A stretch of 64,000 nt of DNA from JBHEBG01 sp046557915 (GCF_046557915.1 NZ_JBHEBG010000001.1:496001-560000), one strand, 5' to 3'. Numbered from the stretch's first letter, positions 18,544-28,009 are shown. Program-made: numbers and translations. Notes: generated from the letters alone by a model not told the origin.

Positions 18544-19896
18544 TTATTCTTGTGGTTTAGGATCCATTTCAAAATCTTCCATAAACTTAGTGGTGTAATT
18601 GCCTGCTAAATAATCTGGATGATCCATTAATTGTCTATGAAACGGAATGGTAGTATGGATACCTTCTATCACAAACTCGTCCAAGGCACGTTTCATTTTG
18701 TTTATCGCTTCTTCCCTTGTTTGCGCGGTGGTAATCAACTTTGCAATCATGGAATCATAATTGGGTGGTATGGTATAACCACTATAAACATGTGTGTCTA
18801 AACGTATCCCATGCCCTCCTGGGGTATGTAAGGTGGTTATTTTACCAGGAGATGGTCTAAAGTCGTTGTACGGGTCCTCGGCATTTATTCTACACTCTAT
18901 AGAATGTAATTTAGGGACGTAGTTTTTTCCGGATATAGGAACTCCGCCAGCAACAAGAATTTGCTCTCGGATTAGGTCATAATCTATAACCTGTTCGGTA
19001 ATCGGATGCTCTACCTGTATACGGGTGTTCATTTCCATAAAGTAGAAGTTTCTGTGTTTATCCACCAAAAATTCTACAGTACCTGCCCCTTCATATTTAA
19101 TATATTCTGCGGCTTTAACAGCAGCATTGCCCATATCTGTCCTGAGTTTGTCTGTCATAAAGGGAGACGGGGTTTCCTCAGTAAGTTTCTGGTGGCGTCT
19201 TTGTACGGAACAATCCCTTTCAGAAAGATGGCAGGCTTTACCATATTGGTCGCCTACGATCTGAATTTCTATATGTCTGGGTTCTTCTATAAGTTTTTCC
19301 ATGTACATAGCGCCATTGCCAAATGCCGCAGAAGCTTCTTGCACCGCACTATCGTAAAGGTCTTCCATTTCCTCTTCCTTCCAAACGGCTCGCATTCCTT
19401 TGCCTCCACCCCCTGCAGTTGCTTTTATCATAACGGGGTAGCCCATTTTGGACGCTGTTTTTTTTGCATCTGCAACAGACTTTAATAGGCCGTCGGATCC
19501 TGGTACTACCGGTACTCCGGCCTTCTTCATGGTCTCTTTGGCCGTGGCCTTATCGCCCATCTTATCAATATGTTCGCCAGAGGCCCCAATGAATTTGATA
19601 TCGTGTTCAGCGCAGATTTTGGAGAACTTGGAATTTTCGGATAGGAAACCGTAACCAGGATGTATGGCATCTGCATTGGTTATTTCGGCTGCGGCAATAA
19701 TATTGGGTATTTTTAGATAGGACTCGCTACTTGCGGCAGGCCCAATACAAACAGCTTCATCCGCAAAGCGTACATGAAGGCTTTCCTCATCTGCTTTGGA
19801 ATAGACCGCTACCGTTTTTATCCCCATTTCCCTACATGTCCTTATAATCCGCAGTGAAATTTCGCCCCTATTTGCAATAAGTATTTTTTTAAACAT
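18544..19896 (-). CDS. accC: Acetyl-CoA carboxylase, biotin carboxylase subunit
   Basis: Carboxylates the biotin on AccB with ATP and bicarbonate, the first half of malonyl-CoA synthesis. At 450 residues it matches the family length (about 449 in E. coli). Visible features are the N-terminal KILIANRGEISLRIIRTC, HPGYGFLSEN, the glycine-rich ATP lid AGGGGKGMRAVW, the HLSERDCSVQRRHQK strand and EMNTRIQVEHPITEQVIDYDL with the active-site glutamates and arginine. It follows accB by 83 bases and ends just before a strong terminator. Confidence 0.97.
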   Translation of the reverse strand: MFKKILIANRGEISLRIIRTCREMGIKTVAVYSKADEESLHVRFADEAVCIGPAASSESYLKIPNIIAAAEITNADAIHPGYGFLSENSKFSKICAEHDIKFIGASGEHIDKMGDKATAKETMKKAGVPVVPGSDGLLKSVADAKKTASKMGYPVMIKATAGGGGKGMRAVWKEEEMEDLYDSAVQEASAAFGNGAMYMEKLIEEPRHIEIQIVGDQYGKACHLSERDCSVQRRHQKLTEETPSPFMTDKLRTDMGNAAVKAAEYIKYEGAGTVEFLVDKHRNFYFMEMNTRIQVEHPITEQVIDYDLIREQILVAGGVPISGKNYVPKLHSIECRINAEDPYNDFRPSPGKITTLHTPGGHGIRLDTHVYSGYTIPPNYDSMIAKLITTAQTREEAINKMKRALDEFVIEGIHTTIPFHRQLMDHPDYLAGNYTTKFMEDFEMDPKPQE

Positions 19897-19979
19897 AACA
19901 GCTACAAATTTTTAATCTCCAAGTAATGTTGATTGAACTTTGGAGACTTTGCCGATTGCTATCGGGATTGTGACTTAAT

Positions 19980-20471
19980 CTATGATGGATCTACCAAAAA
20001 CAATGGTTGATCAAACTCTACCGGAGAGGAATCTTCTACCAAGATCTTTACGATCTTACCTGAAACCTCCGACTCTATGTCGTTAAAAAGTTTCATTGCT
20101 TCTATTACACAAAGAACATCGCCTTGTCCAATAGTATCCCCAACCTCTACAAATGCAGGTTTATCCGGACCTGCCTTTCTATAAAACGTACCAATTATTG
20201 GCGATTTAATGGTAATGTATTTGGAATCGTCTTCTTGGGCAGCAGCAGGGGCCGCCTGTGCTTCAACGGTTTCCGCAGGTGCCGAAGCCGGTTGTGGTGT
20301 TGCTGGTGCGGCCAGGATAGGTGCTTGTTGCACATAGGTAGGAGCGTCAGAGGAAGGCCCTACTGCTCCTGTGCGTATTGTTATCTTAATGTCCTCCATT
20401 TCTAGCTTCACTTCGCTAGCACCTGATTTTGCCACAAACTTTATTAGGCTTTGAATCTCTTTAATATCCAT
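19980..20471 (-). CDS. accB: Acetyl-CoA carboxylase, biotin carboxyl carrier protein
   Basis: A 163-residue biotin carrier. The N-terminal part (MDIKEIQSLIKFVAKSGASEVKLE) is followed by a flexible Ala/Pro/Gln linker at about 40-85. The C-terminal biotinyl domain has the EAMKLFN motif; Lys127 is the biotinylation site, and the usual EAMKMMN reads LFN here. The thumb loop is present (SPIIGTFYRKAGPDKPAFVEVG). It lies 28 bases downstream of fabH and upstream of accC, the standard fatty-acid initiation cluster. Confidence 0.96.
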   Translation of the reverse strand: MDIKEIQSLIKFVAKSGASEVKLEMEDIKITIRTGAVGPSSDAPTYVQQAPILAAPATPQPASAPAETVEAQAAPAAAQEDDSKYITIKSPIIGTFYRKAGPDKPAFVEVGDTIGQGDVLCVIEAMKLFNDIESEVSGKIVKILVEDSSPVEFDQPLFLVDPS

Positions 20472-20499
20472 GGAATTCTATTTAGTAATGTTGATTAGT

Positions 20500-21495
20500 T
20501 TATGAATTATATGCCCATTTTAAGTATATGGACCCCCAAGTAAACCCGCCGCCAAAAGCTGCAAATACCAAGTTATCGCCTTTTTTTAATTGGCTCTCAT
20601 AATCATCTAGTAACAATGGTAGTGTGGCGGAGGTTGTGTTTCCATATTTCTGAATGTTTATCATCACTTTATCCGGATCTAATCCCATTCTGCTTGCTGT
20701 GGCATCTATTATTCTTTTATTTGCCTGATGGGGCACCAACCAATTTACATCGTCGTGGCTAAGGTTATTGCGCTCCATTATTTTGGCGGCAACTCCGGCC
20801 ATATTGGAGACGGCAAATTTAAACACCGATTTACCATCTTGATAAACGTAGTGTTGTTTGTTTTTAACGGTCTCCTGCGAAGCTGGAAGTATGGATCCAC
20901 CGGCATCCATCTTTAGGAATTCCCTTCCGATACCGTCCGATCTTAAAAATTCGTCTTGCAATCCCATACCTTCTTCATTGGGTTCAAAAAGAATTGCTCC
21001 TGCCCCGTCACCGAAAATAATACAAGTGGCCCTATCGGCATAATCTATAATAGAGGACATTTTATCCGCTCCGATAAGGAGTACTTTTTTATAACGCCCA
21101 GACTCTATATATCTGGCCGCGGTAGACATTCCAAACAGAAATCCGGAACAGGCTGCTTGCAAATCATAGGAAAAAGCATTTACCGCACCTATTTCGGAGG
21201 CTGTATAGGCAGCAGTTGCGGCTACCAATAAATCTGGAGTTGCTGTGGCAACAAGCACCAAATCAATCTCCTTTGGGTCAATATTCTTTTTTGCTATGAG
21301 GTCTCTAGCCGCCCTTATGGCCATATAAGAAGTTCCTTGTCCTTCTTCTTTTAAAATTCTTCTTTCCTTTATACCTGTTCTAGAGGTTATCCATTCATCG
21401 TTGGTCTCTACCATGGTCTCCAACATTTTATTGGTCAACACAAAGTCCGGGACGTAAGCTCCTACAGCTGTAATTGCTGCTGTTATTTTGCTCAT
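20500..21495 (-). CDS. fabH: Beta-ketoacyl-ACP synthase III
   Basis: Condenses an acyl-CoA primer with malonyl-ACP to start fatty-acid synthesis. The 331-residue protein carries the catalytic triad Cys116 (DLQAACSGFLFG), His256 (VPHQANKRI) and Asn286 (KYGNTTSATLPL). It also has the family GDGAGAILF loop and the C-terminal GGGFTWGSIYLKW. It is transcribed toward accB and accC. A hairpin terminator lies upstream between rpmF and fabH, so fabH-accB-accC probably has its own promoter in the roughly 120-base gap at 21496-21613. Confidence 0.97.
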   Translation of the reverse strand: MSKITAAITAVGAYVPDFVLTNKMLETMVETNDEWITSRTGIKERRILKEEGQGTSYMAIRAARDLIAKKNIDPKEIDLVLVATATPDLLVAATAAYTASEIGAVNAFSYDLQAACSGFLFGMSTAARYIESGRYKKVLLIGADKMSSIIDYADRATCIIFGDGAGAILFEPNEEGMGLQDEFLRSDGIGREFLKMDAGGSILPASQETVKNKQHYVYQDGKSVFKFAVSNMAGVAAKIMERNNLSHDDVNWLVPHQANKRIIDATASRMGLDPDKVMINIQKYGNTTSATLPLLLDDYESQLKKGDNLVFAAFGGGFTWGSIYLKWAYNS

Positions 21496-21613
21496 ACTTA
21501 AATTGCTTTTTGCTAAAAACCTTTAAAAATGCTTCAAAACTGGTGAAAAATAGTGATTTTTTGCGACTTTTTGTTTTAAATCCTACGGTTTCTCCAATTT
21601 GAGTGAACTCCAT

Positions 21614-21644
21614 AAAAAAACTCCCAACCTTTAGAAGTGGGAGT
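21614..21644 (-). terminator. Rho-independent terminator downstream of rpmF
   Basis: A 7-base stem, ACTCCCA (21620-21626) with TGGGAGT (21638-21644), is followed on the minus strand by a run of seven T. It lies 25 bases past the rpmF stop and separates yceD-rpmF from fabH. Confidence 0.8.
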
Positions 21645-21669
21645 CCGTAAATACTAATTATTGTCGCAA

Positions 21670-21867
21670 TTATGCAACCGCATCCTCGGTTTGATCTATC
21701 AAAACTTGTCCGCGATAGTATAATTTACCCTCGTGCCAATGTGCCCTGTGATACAAATGCATCTCCCCTGTTGTAGGATCTTTTGCGAGTGTAGGGGCAA
21801 CGGCCTTATAATGTGTTCTTCTTTTGTCTCTCCTAGTTCTGGAAATTTTTCTTTTTGGATGTGCCAT
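21670..21867 (-). CDS. rpmF: 50S ribosomal protein L32
   Basis: A 65-residue ribosomal protein. MAHPKRKISRTRRDKRRTHYKA is the typical basic L32 start, followed by HLYHRAHWHEGKLYYRGQVLI. The cysteine pairs of zinc-binding L32 are absent; the strand positions hold Leu, His and Tyr instead, as in the zinc-free form. It lies 8 bases downstream of the yceD (DUF177) gene, the conserved pairing in most bacteria, and is followed by a terminator. Confidence 0.97.
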   Translation of the reverse strand: MAHPKRKISRTRRDKRRTHYKAVAPTLAKDPTTGEMHLYHRAHWHEGKLYYRGQVLIDQTEDAVA

Positions 21868-21875
21868 TATGAAAC

Positions 21876-22406
21876 CTATTTATCCGTTAATAATTTTTTT
21901 AATGCGTCCCATCTGGGATCGGTATTTCCTTTATTGTCTTTTGTCTCTTTTGGTAACAACTCCTCTAGTTTTTCTAAGGCTTCGGATTGTAATGTCCCAT
22001 CCAAAACTCCCGGGTGAACCCTTTTCGATGGAACCGCCAGCACCAACATTTCGTAAACGTACTGCGCAATGTTCACCTGATGTTCACCATGGGGAAGAAT
22101 CAATATTTCATCGTCCTCATCATTGTATTCATCACCAAATTTTATTACCAATTCTAGATCGGCCTCAATCTTTTGGTCATACGGTTCGCTGGTAACATCA
22201 CAATTAACGTTTACCGTTCCATCAGCATGTAAGACCAGTTCCATCATGGTGCTCATCTTGTTCAGCGAAACCTGCAATGCTACGTTAGCATCGTTGAACT
22301 CTTCGTACTCAAAAGATTTAAAGAACTTGTTTTCAATCTTATAATCAAACTGGTGCTTTCCTTGTTTCAATCCCGAAAAAGGAATTGTAAATTCCTTATG
22401 CTCCAT
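21876..22406 (-). CDS. YceD/DUF177-family protein
   Basis: A 176-residue protein paired with rpmF, as in most bacteria; YceD-family members are linked to 23S rRNA accumulation and ribosome assembly. It shows the DUF177 pattern: FTIPFSGLKQGKHQFDY at the N-terminus, a VNCDVTSEPYDQKIEADLELVIKFGD core and an acidic NDEDDEILILP loop, then the DPRWDALKKLL ending. The two cysteines of plant and proteobacterial members are reduced to one here. I chose ATG at 22406 (MEHKEFTIPF) over an upstream GTG at 22418. Confidence 0.88.
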   Translation of the reverse strand: MEHKEFTIPFSGLKQGKHQFDYKIENKFFKSFEYEEFNDANVALQVSLNKMSTMMELVLHADGTVNVNCDVTSEPYDQKIEADLELVIKFGDEYNDEDDEILILPHGEHQVNIAQYVYEMLVLAVPSKRVHPGVLDGTLQSEALEKLEELLPKETKDNKGNTDPRWDALKKLLTDK

Positions 22407-22557
22407 AATACCCAACACTAGTTTACTATATGCGCCTCTATCAAAGGCGGGTGCAAAGATATCACTATTTTGGTAAAACCCAAGAATAAAGAACGAAATA
22501 TATTTTTGGCCAATGACCTATAATTTAGCGTCTTCCGCTATGAATTAAATAGACGGA

Positions 22558-23604
22558 TCATCGTTTAATCCGTTGTTTTTGTAAAGGACTTTTTGTTAGC
22601 TCCTGATATTCCAATCTGTTCTTATAAATATGTAGGGCAGCGAACACTGCTTCTTTAAAAGAACTATGGTCCGCTTTCCCCTTACCCGCTATTTCATAGG
22701 CAGTTCCATGATCTGGAGAGGTCCGCACCTTACTAAGGCCAGCAGTGTAGTTTACTCCTTTGCCAAAAGATAAAGTTTTAAAAGGTATAAGTCCCTGATC
22801 GTGATATGCGGCCAAGATCGCATCGAAATTTTTATATGTATCAGATCCGAAAAAGCTATCGGCGGAGTAAGGACCAAAAACCATTTGGCCAGCAGCTGAT
22901 GACGCTTTCAGCACAGGTTTTAATACCTCATCATCTTCTTTGCCAATAATTCCATTATCTCCGCTATGGGGATTAATGCCCAAGAGTGCAATTTTTGGTT
23001 TACGTATCCCGAAATCCATTTTCAGGGACTTTTCGATAATGTCTATCTTTTTTCTGATCAATTCCGGGGTTATCGCCTCGGAAACATCTTTTACCGGCAC
23101 ATGATCCGTAAGCAATCCAACACGTAAGGTATCCGCAACCATAAACATAAGGCTGTCACCCGGTAACTCCTGCGCCAGATAATCTGTATGCCCGGGAAAT
23201 TTAAAGCTATCGGAATGGATGTTGTTTTTATTGATGGGAGCTGTTACCAAAACATCGATCTCATCTTCTTTTAATGCCTTTACTGCCGCCTTTAAAGAAA
23301 TAATAGCATATTTGCCTGCTTCTTCCGTAGCTTGACCAAATATGATTTGCGGAATTTCTTTCCAAACATTTACTACATTTAATTTACCATCCACAGCTTT
23401 GGAGGCTTCCTGGATTCCATGATAGTTTATAGGTATTCCCAGTTCTTTTTTTTGAAAGGAAATAGTTTTGTTGGAGGCAAATATAACGGGTGTGCAAAAA
23501 TCTAGCATCCTAATATCTTCAAAGGTTTTTAGCACCACCTCACAGCCTATGCCGTTTAAATCTCCAATGGATATTCCCAATTTAATTTTTCTGCTTTCCT
23601 GCAT
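22558..23604 (-). CDS. pdxA: 4-hydroxythreonine-4-phosphate dehydrogenase
   Basis: Oxidises 4-phosphohydroxy-L-threonine in the DXP-dependent pyridoxal-phosphate pathway. The 348-residue protein carries ISIGDLNGIGCEVVLK at the N-terminus, TAPINKNNIH, the metal-ligand segment FPGHTDYLA, the GINPHSGDNG loop and AYHDQGLIPFKTLSFG, all diagnostic of PdxA. It is divergent from ribE with 51 bases between, and about 150 bases upstream of yceD on the same strand. Confidence 0.96.
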   Translation of the reverse strand: MQESRKIKLGISIGDLNGIGCEVVLKTFEDIRMLDFCTPVIFASNKTISFQKKELGIPINYHGIQEASKAVDGKLNVVNVWKEIPQIIFGQATEEAGKYAIISLKAAVKALKEDEIDVLVTAPINKNNIHSDSFKFPGHTDYLAQELPGDSLMFMVADTLRVGLLTDHVPVKDVSEAITPELIRKKIDIIEKSLKMDFGIRKPKIALLGINPHSGDNGIIGKEDDEVLKPVLKASSAAGQMVFGPYSADSFFGSDTYKNFDAILAAYHDQGLIPFKTLSFGKGVNYTAGLSKVRTSPDHGTAYEIAGKGKADHSSFKEAVFAALHIYKNRLEYQELTKSPLQKQRIKR

Positions 23605-23655
23605 GGTTTGTTATCCCTAAATTTACACGGTAAAACTACTTAATTTAAATGACAC

Positions 23656-24249
23656 ATGTTTACAGGAATTATTGAAACTTTGGGGCAAGTACATGGATTG
23701 GAGAGGGAAGGTGGCAATCTCCATATTTCTATTAATTCGTCCATTACACAAACCCTAAAAATAGATCAAAGTGTTGCCCATAATGGGGTTTGTTTAACGG
23801 TGGTTGCCCTTGATGGTGAAAATTATACGGTTACCGCCATTGAGGAAACCTTGGAAAAGACCAATCTTAATCATCTTAAAGTTGGTGATAGCGTTAATCT
23901 GGAAAGGGCGATGGTTCTCGGAACCCGATTGGATGGGCATCTTGTGCAGGGCCATGTAGACCAGACCGCTATCTGCACATCTGTAGAAAAAAAAGATGGC
24001 AGCTGGGAGTTCTCTTTTAAATACGATTCCTCATTAAACAATGTTACCATAGAAAAAGGTTCCATTACCATTGATGGCACCAGTTTAACAGTTGTAAACT
24101 CTGGCAAGGACAGTTTTAGTGTGGCAATCATCCCGTATACTTATGAACATACCAGGTTTGGAACCTACGATAAGGGGACCGTGGTAAATTTAGAATTTGA
24201 TGTTATTGGGAAGTATGTGGCCAAATTGATTGAAGTTAGGGGACTTTAA
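23656..24249 (+). CDS. ribE: Riboflavin synthase, alpha subunit
   Basis: Dismutates two 6,7-dimethyl-8-ribityllumazine to riboflavin. The 197-residue protein starts with MFTGIIETLGQV and shows the two-fold lumazine-binding repeat: SVAHNGVCLTVV in the first half and SITIDGTSLTVV in the second, with the linker GTRLDGHLVQGHVDQTA. Its length is normal for the family. It stands alone between the divergent pdxA and the convergent NagX-like gene. No FMN riboswitch fits in the 51-base upstream gap. Confidence 0.96.
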   Translation: MFTGIIETLGQVHGLEREGGNLHISINSSITQTLKIDQSVAHNGVCLTVVALDGENYTVTAIEETLEKTNLNHLKVGDSVNLERAMVLGTRLDGHLVQGHVDQTAICTSVEKKDGSWEFSFKYDSSLNNVTIEKGSITIDGTSLTVVNSGKDSFSVAIIPYTYEHTRFGTYDKGTVVNLEFDVIGKYVAKLIEVRGL

Positions 24250-24264
24250 TTTTTGGCCCGTTTT

Positions 24265-25353
24265 CTATACTTTGATAAATATCTTCCTCTTGTACAGCAC
24301 GTAGGCCAACAATAGATAAAAACTAACTACCGTTAACCCATATAATAGGGAAGACAGCTCTGGCACAAAAAAATCCTGGACATAAATGGATTTAAACAAC
24401 CATTCGTGTAATGAAATACCGTTGCCAACTTTTATATAGATGAAGAGTTTTGTAATGAAACTGCTTAAGAAATAAATAGTTATGGCATTGGCTCCGACGT
24501 ATTTAAAAATACTTCCAAATTTAAGGCCTTTAACATCTGTAAGATAATAAACGATAGCCAATACAATGTTGGCCCACCCTGCTGTGACCAAAACAAAACT
24601 ACTGGTCCACAATGCCTTGTTGATCGGGAATATCCAATCCCATAGGTGCCCCAGAACCACAAATGAAATACCCATACCGGCCAACAAGATTTCTTTTTTC
24701 CTTTTTTGTGAAATTAAGATAAGGCCCGTAAATATCCCTAGTAGGGACGATGCAATCGCAGGTAGGGTGCTTAGTAATCCTTCCGGATCATAATCTGCCT
24801 TGTACGAATGACTTCCGAAAACCTTTACATCAATATAATTTGCCCAATTATTTGGTGCCCGCTCAAAGGTAGGGGCTTCACCATTTAGGGGTATAAAGCC
24901 CATCCATATCCAATACCCCAATAATATAGCAATGCAAATACCCAAAAGTGTTTTCCAATTAAAATTAATAAACAGTAGAGAGGCAAAGAAAAAGACCACT
25001 CCTATGCGCTGAAGCACTCCGGGAAACCGAATATCCGCAAAATTTTTAAAGAAGGGAAAGTAAATGGTAAAAGAGCCCAAGAATAGCCCAAGGCCTATTA
25101 ACTTTAAACTCCGTACCAAAATCTTTTTATAGGTGCCAGAATTTGGCGTTTTGTTGTTATAAGCAAAGACTATTGACGTTCCTACGATAAACAAAAAGAA
25201 GGGGAACACCAGATCCGTTGGGGTGTATCCGTGCCATGATGCATGTAATAAAGGCGCATATACATTAGACCATGTTCCGGGTGTATTTACCAAAATCATT
25301 AAAGCAATGGTAAGACCTCTAAATAGGTCTACGGATATAATCCTCTCTTTCAT
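24265..25353 (-). CDS. NagX-like integral membrane protein (heparan-alpha-glucosaminide N-acetyltransferase/DUF5009 family)
   Basis: A 362-residue polytopic protein with about ten hydrophobic segments. The start RIISVDLFRGLTIALMILVN, then LLHASWHGYTPTDLVFPFFLFIVGTSI, matches the DUF5009/HGSNAT/NagX group. The histidine in HASWHG corresponds to the conserved loop histidine region of the human lysosomal enzyme. Bacterial NagX genes often sit in amino-sugar catabolic clusters and are thought to act on or move amino sugars. Here it follows a sodium:solute symporter gene by 4 bases, so both likely handle the same sugar. The exact reaction is not established. Confidence 0.78.
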   Translation of the reverse strand: MKERIISVDLFRGLTIALMILVNTPGTWSNVYAPLLHASWHGYTPTDLVFPFFLFIVGTSIVFAYNNKTPNSGTYKKILVRSLKLIGLGLFLGSFTIYFPFFKNFADIRFPGVLQRIGVVFFFASLLFINFNWKTLLGICIAILLGYWIWMGFIPLNGEAPTFERAPNNWANYIDVKVFGSHSYKADYDPEGLLSTLPAIASSLLGIFTGLILISQKRKKEILLAGMGISFVVLGHLWDWIFPINKALWTSSFVLVTAGWANIVLAIVYYLTDVKGLKFGSIFKYVGANAITIYFLSSFITKLFIYIKVGNGISLHEWLFKSIYVQDFFVPELSSLLYGLTVVSFYLLLAYVLYKRKIFIKV

Positions 25354-25357
25354 TAAT

Positions 25358-27169
25358 CTATAATAAATTATCTTTTAACTTGTTCCAAGTCTTTATCAGC
25401 AACAGTCCTGAAATTATTGAAACTCCTGTTAATATAAGTGCGCCGGTGGTTCTGCCATAAATCCAATATCCTGTGGCAAACATGAGGGAGTAAATCAGAA
25501 CAACGCCCAAAAGCATAGCGGTAATGCCAGAAGGCACGCTCCATTTCTCATTGGGTTGTACAATTTCGTCATTATCGGCTTTTGCCTCCTCCAATACCTT
25601 TGACCAACCGGGCCCTCCGGGTTGAATTTTTCGATAGAAACTTCTAAGTACCTCTTTTGTTTCGGATTGGGTCATATAAGTGGCCGTCAACCAGATTATG
25701 GTAGTAACCACCATTACAAAAGGGAGTTCTGCCCAATCTGGCAACAAGCCGGTTTCGGTATTAAAAAGAAACGTCCTTAAAGAAGTGGTTTCTAAAAGTA
25801 TGGCCAAGATTCCAGAAGAAAACATAGCGGTAATCTCACTCCAAGAATTGATGCGCCACCAAAACCATCTTAAAATAAAAATCAATCCTGTACCCGCCCC
25901 AAATGACAATAGGAGGTTAAATATTCCCATGGCATTCTGCATGGCCAAGGCCAAAAATGCACTCAAAATCATTAAAACTACGGTAGAGAGCCTGCCAACG
26001 TTCACCATCTGTTTTTCAGTAGCGTTAGGGTTTACCTGTTGTTTGTAAAAATCATAGACAATATAGGAAGACCCCCAGTTCAACTGAGTGGATATTGTGC
26101 TCATATATGCCGCCATTAAGGAAGCCAAGACTATTCCCAATAATCCGCTTGGCAATTTGGTAAGCATGGCTGAATAGGCCAGATCGTGACCCAGCTTGTC
26201 TGCCGGAACATTTGGGAAGGCTTCTGAAATACTTGCTATATCTGGATAGACAACTAAAGAGGCCAGGGCCACCAAAATCCATGGCCAAGGACGTAACGCA
26301 TAGTGCATAATGTTAAAAAAGAAGGTAGCGCCAATTGCGTGGTTTTCATTTTTTGCCGCCAACATCCGCTGGGCAATATAACCACCGCCACCAGGTTCTC
26401 CGCCAGGATACCAGGAGCTCCACCATTGTACCGCCAAAGGAATGATTAGAATTGTGATCATAGCCTTTGTATCACTGAATTCGGGTAAAATATTGAGTTT
26501 GCCCTTAACGTTTTCATTGTCAATAATGGCCTGTATTCCTCCTACTTCCGGGATATTCACTAAATAATACGCAGCACCTATGGCTCCGCCCATAGCAACA
26601 AAAAACAACAAAAAATCGGTATAGACCACACCTTTAAATCCTCCCAAGGCGCTAAAGATAACCGTTATCAAGCCCGCACCTACCACGGTTTCCCAAGGCT
26701 GCAGTCCCAACATAATTCCACCTATCTTAATAGCGGCCAATGTAACCGCAGACATAGTTATCACATTATATATCACCCCCAAATAAACGGCTCTGAACTT
26801 CCTCAAAAACTTTGCTGGTGCCCCCCCGTAGCGAAGCTCGTAAAACTCAAGATCGGTATTTACATTAGATTTCCTCCATAGTTTGGCATAGACAAAAACC
26901 GTCAACATCCCTGTCAACAAAAAGCACCACCAACCCCAGTTCCCGGACACTCCTTTTGTTCTAACAAAATCCGTTACCAGATTAGGCGTATCCGTTGAAA
27001 AAGTAGTTGCGACCATGGAAAGCCCCAATAACCACCAAGGCATGGTTCTTCCAGAAAGAAAATATTCTGAGGAGCTTTTTCCCGATTTCTTGGAAACATA
27101 AACCCCAATCCCTAAAACGATTGAGAAGAATACGATAATAAAGCTGTAATCTAGCGTACTGAGTTCCAT
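25358..27169 (-). CDS. Sodium:solute symporter (SSS family)
   Basis: A 603-residue transporter with about 14 membrane segments. Typical SSS features are GKSSSEYFLSGRTMPWWLLG after the first helix, GGFKGVVYTDFLLFF in the centre and SLMAAYMSTISTQLNWGSSY, the region that forms the sodium site. It is longer than sugar-only members because of a cytoplasmic insert near the C-terminus (KIQPGGPGWSKVLEEAKADNDE). It is co-transcribed with the downstream NagX-like gene (4-base gap), which suggests an amino-sugar or glycoside substrate. It is divergent from the TauE/SafE gene. Confidence 0.88.
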   Translation of the reverse strand: MELSTLDYSFIIVFFSIVLGIGVYVSKKSGKSSSEYFLSGRTMPWWLLGLSMVATTFSTDTPNLVTDFVRTKGVSGNWGWWCFLLTGMLTVFVYAKLWRKSNVNTDLEFYELRYGGAPAKFLRKFRAVYLGVIYNVITMSAVTLAAIKIGGIMLGLQPWETVVGAGLITVIFSALGGFKGVVYTDFLLFFVAMGGAIGAAYYLVNIPEVGGIQAIIDNENVKGKLNILPEFSDTKAMITILIIPLAVQWWSSWYPGGEPGGGGYIAQRMLAAKNENHAIGATFFFNIMHYALRPWPWILVALASLVVYPDIASISEAFPNVPADKLGHDLAYSAMLTKLPSGLLGIVLASLMAAYMSTISTQLNWGSSYIVYDFYKQQVNPNATEKQMVNVGRLSTVVLMILSAFLALAMQNAMGIFNLLLSFGAGTGLIFILRWFWWRINSWSEITAMFSSGILAILLETTSLRTFLFNTETGLLPDWAELPFVMVVTTIIWLTATYMTQSETKEVLRSFYRKIQPGGPGWSKVLEEAKADNDEIVQPNEKWSVPSGITAMLLGVVLIYSLMFATGYWIYGRTTGALILTGVSIISGLLLIKTWNKLKDNLL

Positions 27170-27245
27170 AGTATGGATGTTGGTTAATCGCTAAAGATAA
27201 AATTTTTTAAGATACATTTGTCCCTGCTTATCCAAATTATCACAA

Positions 27246-28001
27246 ATGGAACTGCCCTCGGATATTAACATAACAATGGTGTCTTGGCTTATGGCCTTTA
27301 CCGCAGCTTTCGTTATTGGGGTCTCCAAGTCTGGTATAAAGGGTATTGCCATTATCATTGTAACTTTAATGGCCTTGGCTTTTGGTGCCAAGAGATCTAC
27401 AGGTCTTATAGTGCCCATGTTGATTGCAGGCGACATTTTTGCCGTTACTTACTACAACCGGCATACACAGTGGAAGTACATTGTACGCTTCCTTCCATGG
27501 ATGATGTTAGGCGTATTGATAGGTGTCCTCATTGGAAAAGATTTGCCCGAAAAAACCTTTAAACTGGGAATGGCTTATATTATTTTGGGCAGTGTTGTAA
27601 TGATGTATTGGTGGGATAGGAGACCGTCCAAAACGGTTCCTACCCATTGGGTCTTTGCGGGTTTTATGGGTGTAATGGCCGGTATTACCACCATGATCGG
27701 TAACTTGGCCGGAGCCTTCTCCAATATCTTCTTTTTGGCTATGCGTTTGCCCAAAAACCAATTTATTGGTACCGCTGCCTGGCTGTTTCTTTTCATAAAT
27801 CTGTTTAAACTGCCTTTCCATATTTTTGTTTGGGAGACCATTACACCTGAAACCTTGGTGATAAATCTAAAATTACTCCCGGGAATAGTACTAGGGCTCA
27901 TCGCCGGAGTAAAACTTGTAAAGGTGATACAAGAAGACTTTTATAGAAAAATGATACTGGTCCTTACCGCATTGGGTGCCGTACTCATTTTGTTGCGCTA
28001 G
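27246..28001 (+). CDS. TauE/SafE-family membrane permease
   Basis: A 251-residue protein with about eight membrane helices in two similar halves. The first half reads TAAFVIGVSKSGIKGIAIIIVTLMAL; the second, after a cytoplasmic loop, reads MGVMAGITTMIGNLAGAFSNIFFLAM. This is the TauE/SafE (DUF81) fold used for sulfite, sulfoacetate or other organic-anion export. The substrate cannot be set from context. It starts 76 bases from the divergent symporter gene and converges on the PAP2 gene with an 8-base gap. Confidence 0.85.
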   Translation: MELPSDINITMVSWLMAFTAAFVIGVSKSGIKGIAIIIVTLMALAFGAKRSTGLIVPMLIAGDIFAVTYYNRHTQWKYIVRFLPWMMLGVLIGVLIGKDLPEKTFKLGMAYIILGSVVMMYWWDRRPSKTVPTHWVFAGFMGVMAGITTMIGNLAGAFSNIFFLAMRLPKNQFIGTAAWLFLFINLFKLPFHIFVWETITPETLVINLKLLPGIVLGLIAGVKLVKVIQEDFYRKMILVLTALGAVLILLR

Positions 28002-28009
28002 CAGATCCG

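Noticed and set aside
19006..19485. 159-codon open frame antisense to accC
   Set aside because: It lies wholly inside accC on the other strand, is rich in Phe, His and Cys, and has no recognisable domain. The accC reading is certain.
23605..23655. FMN riboswitch upstream of ribE
   Set aside because: The 51-base gap is too short for the RFN element and lacks its conserved segments.
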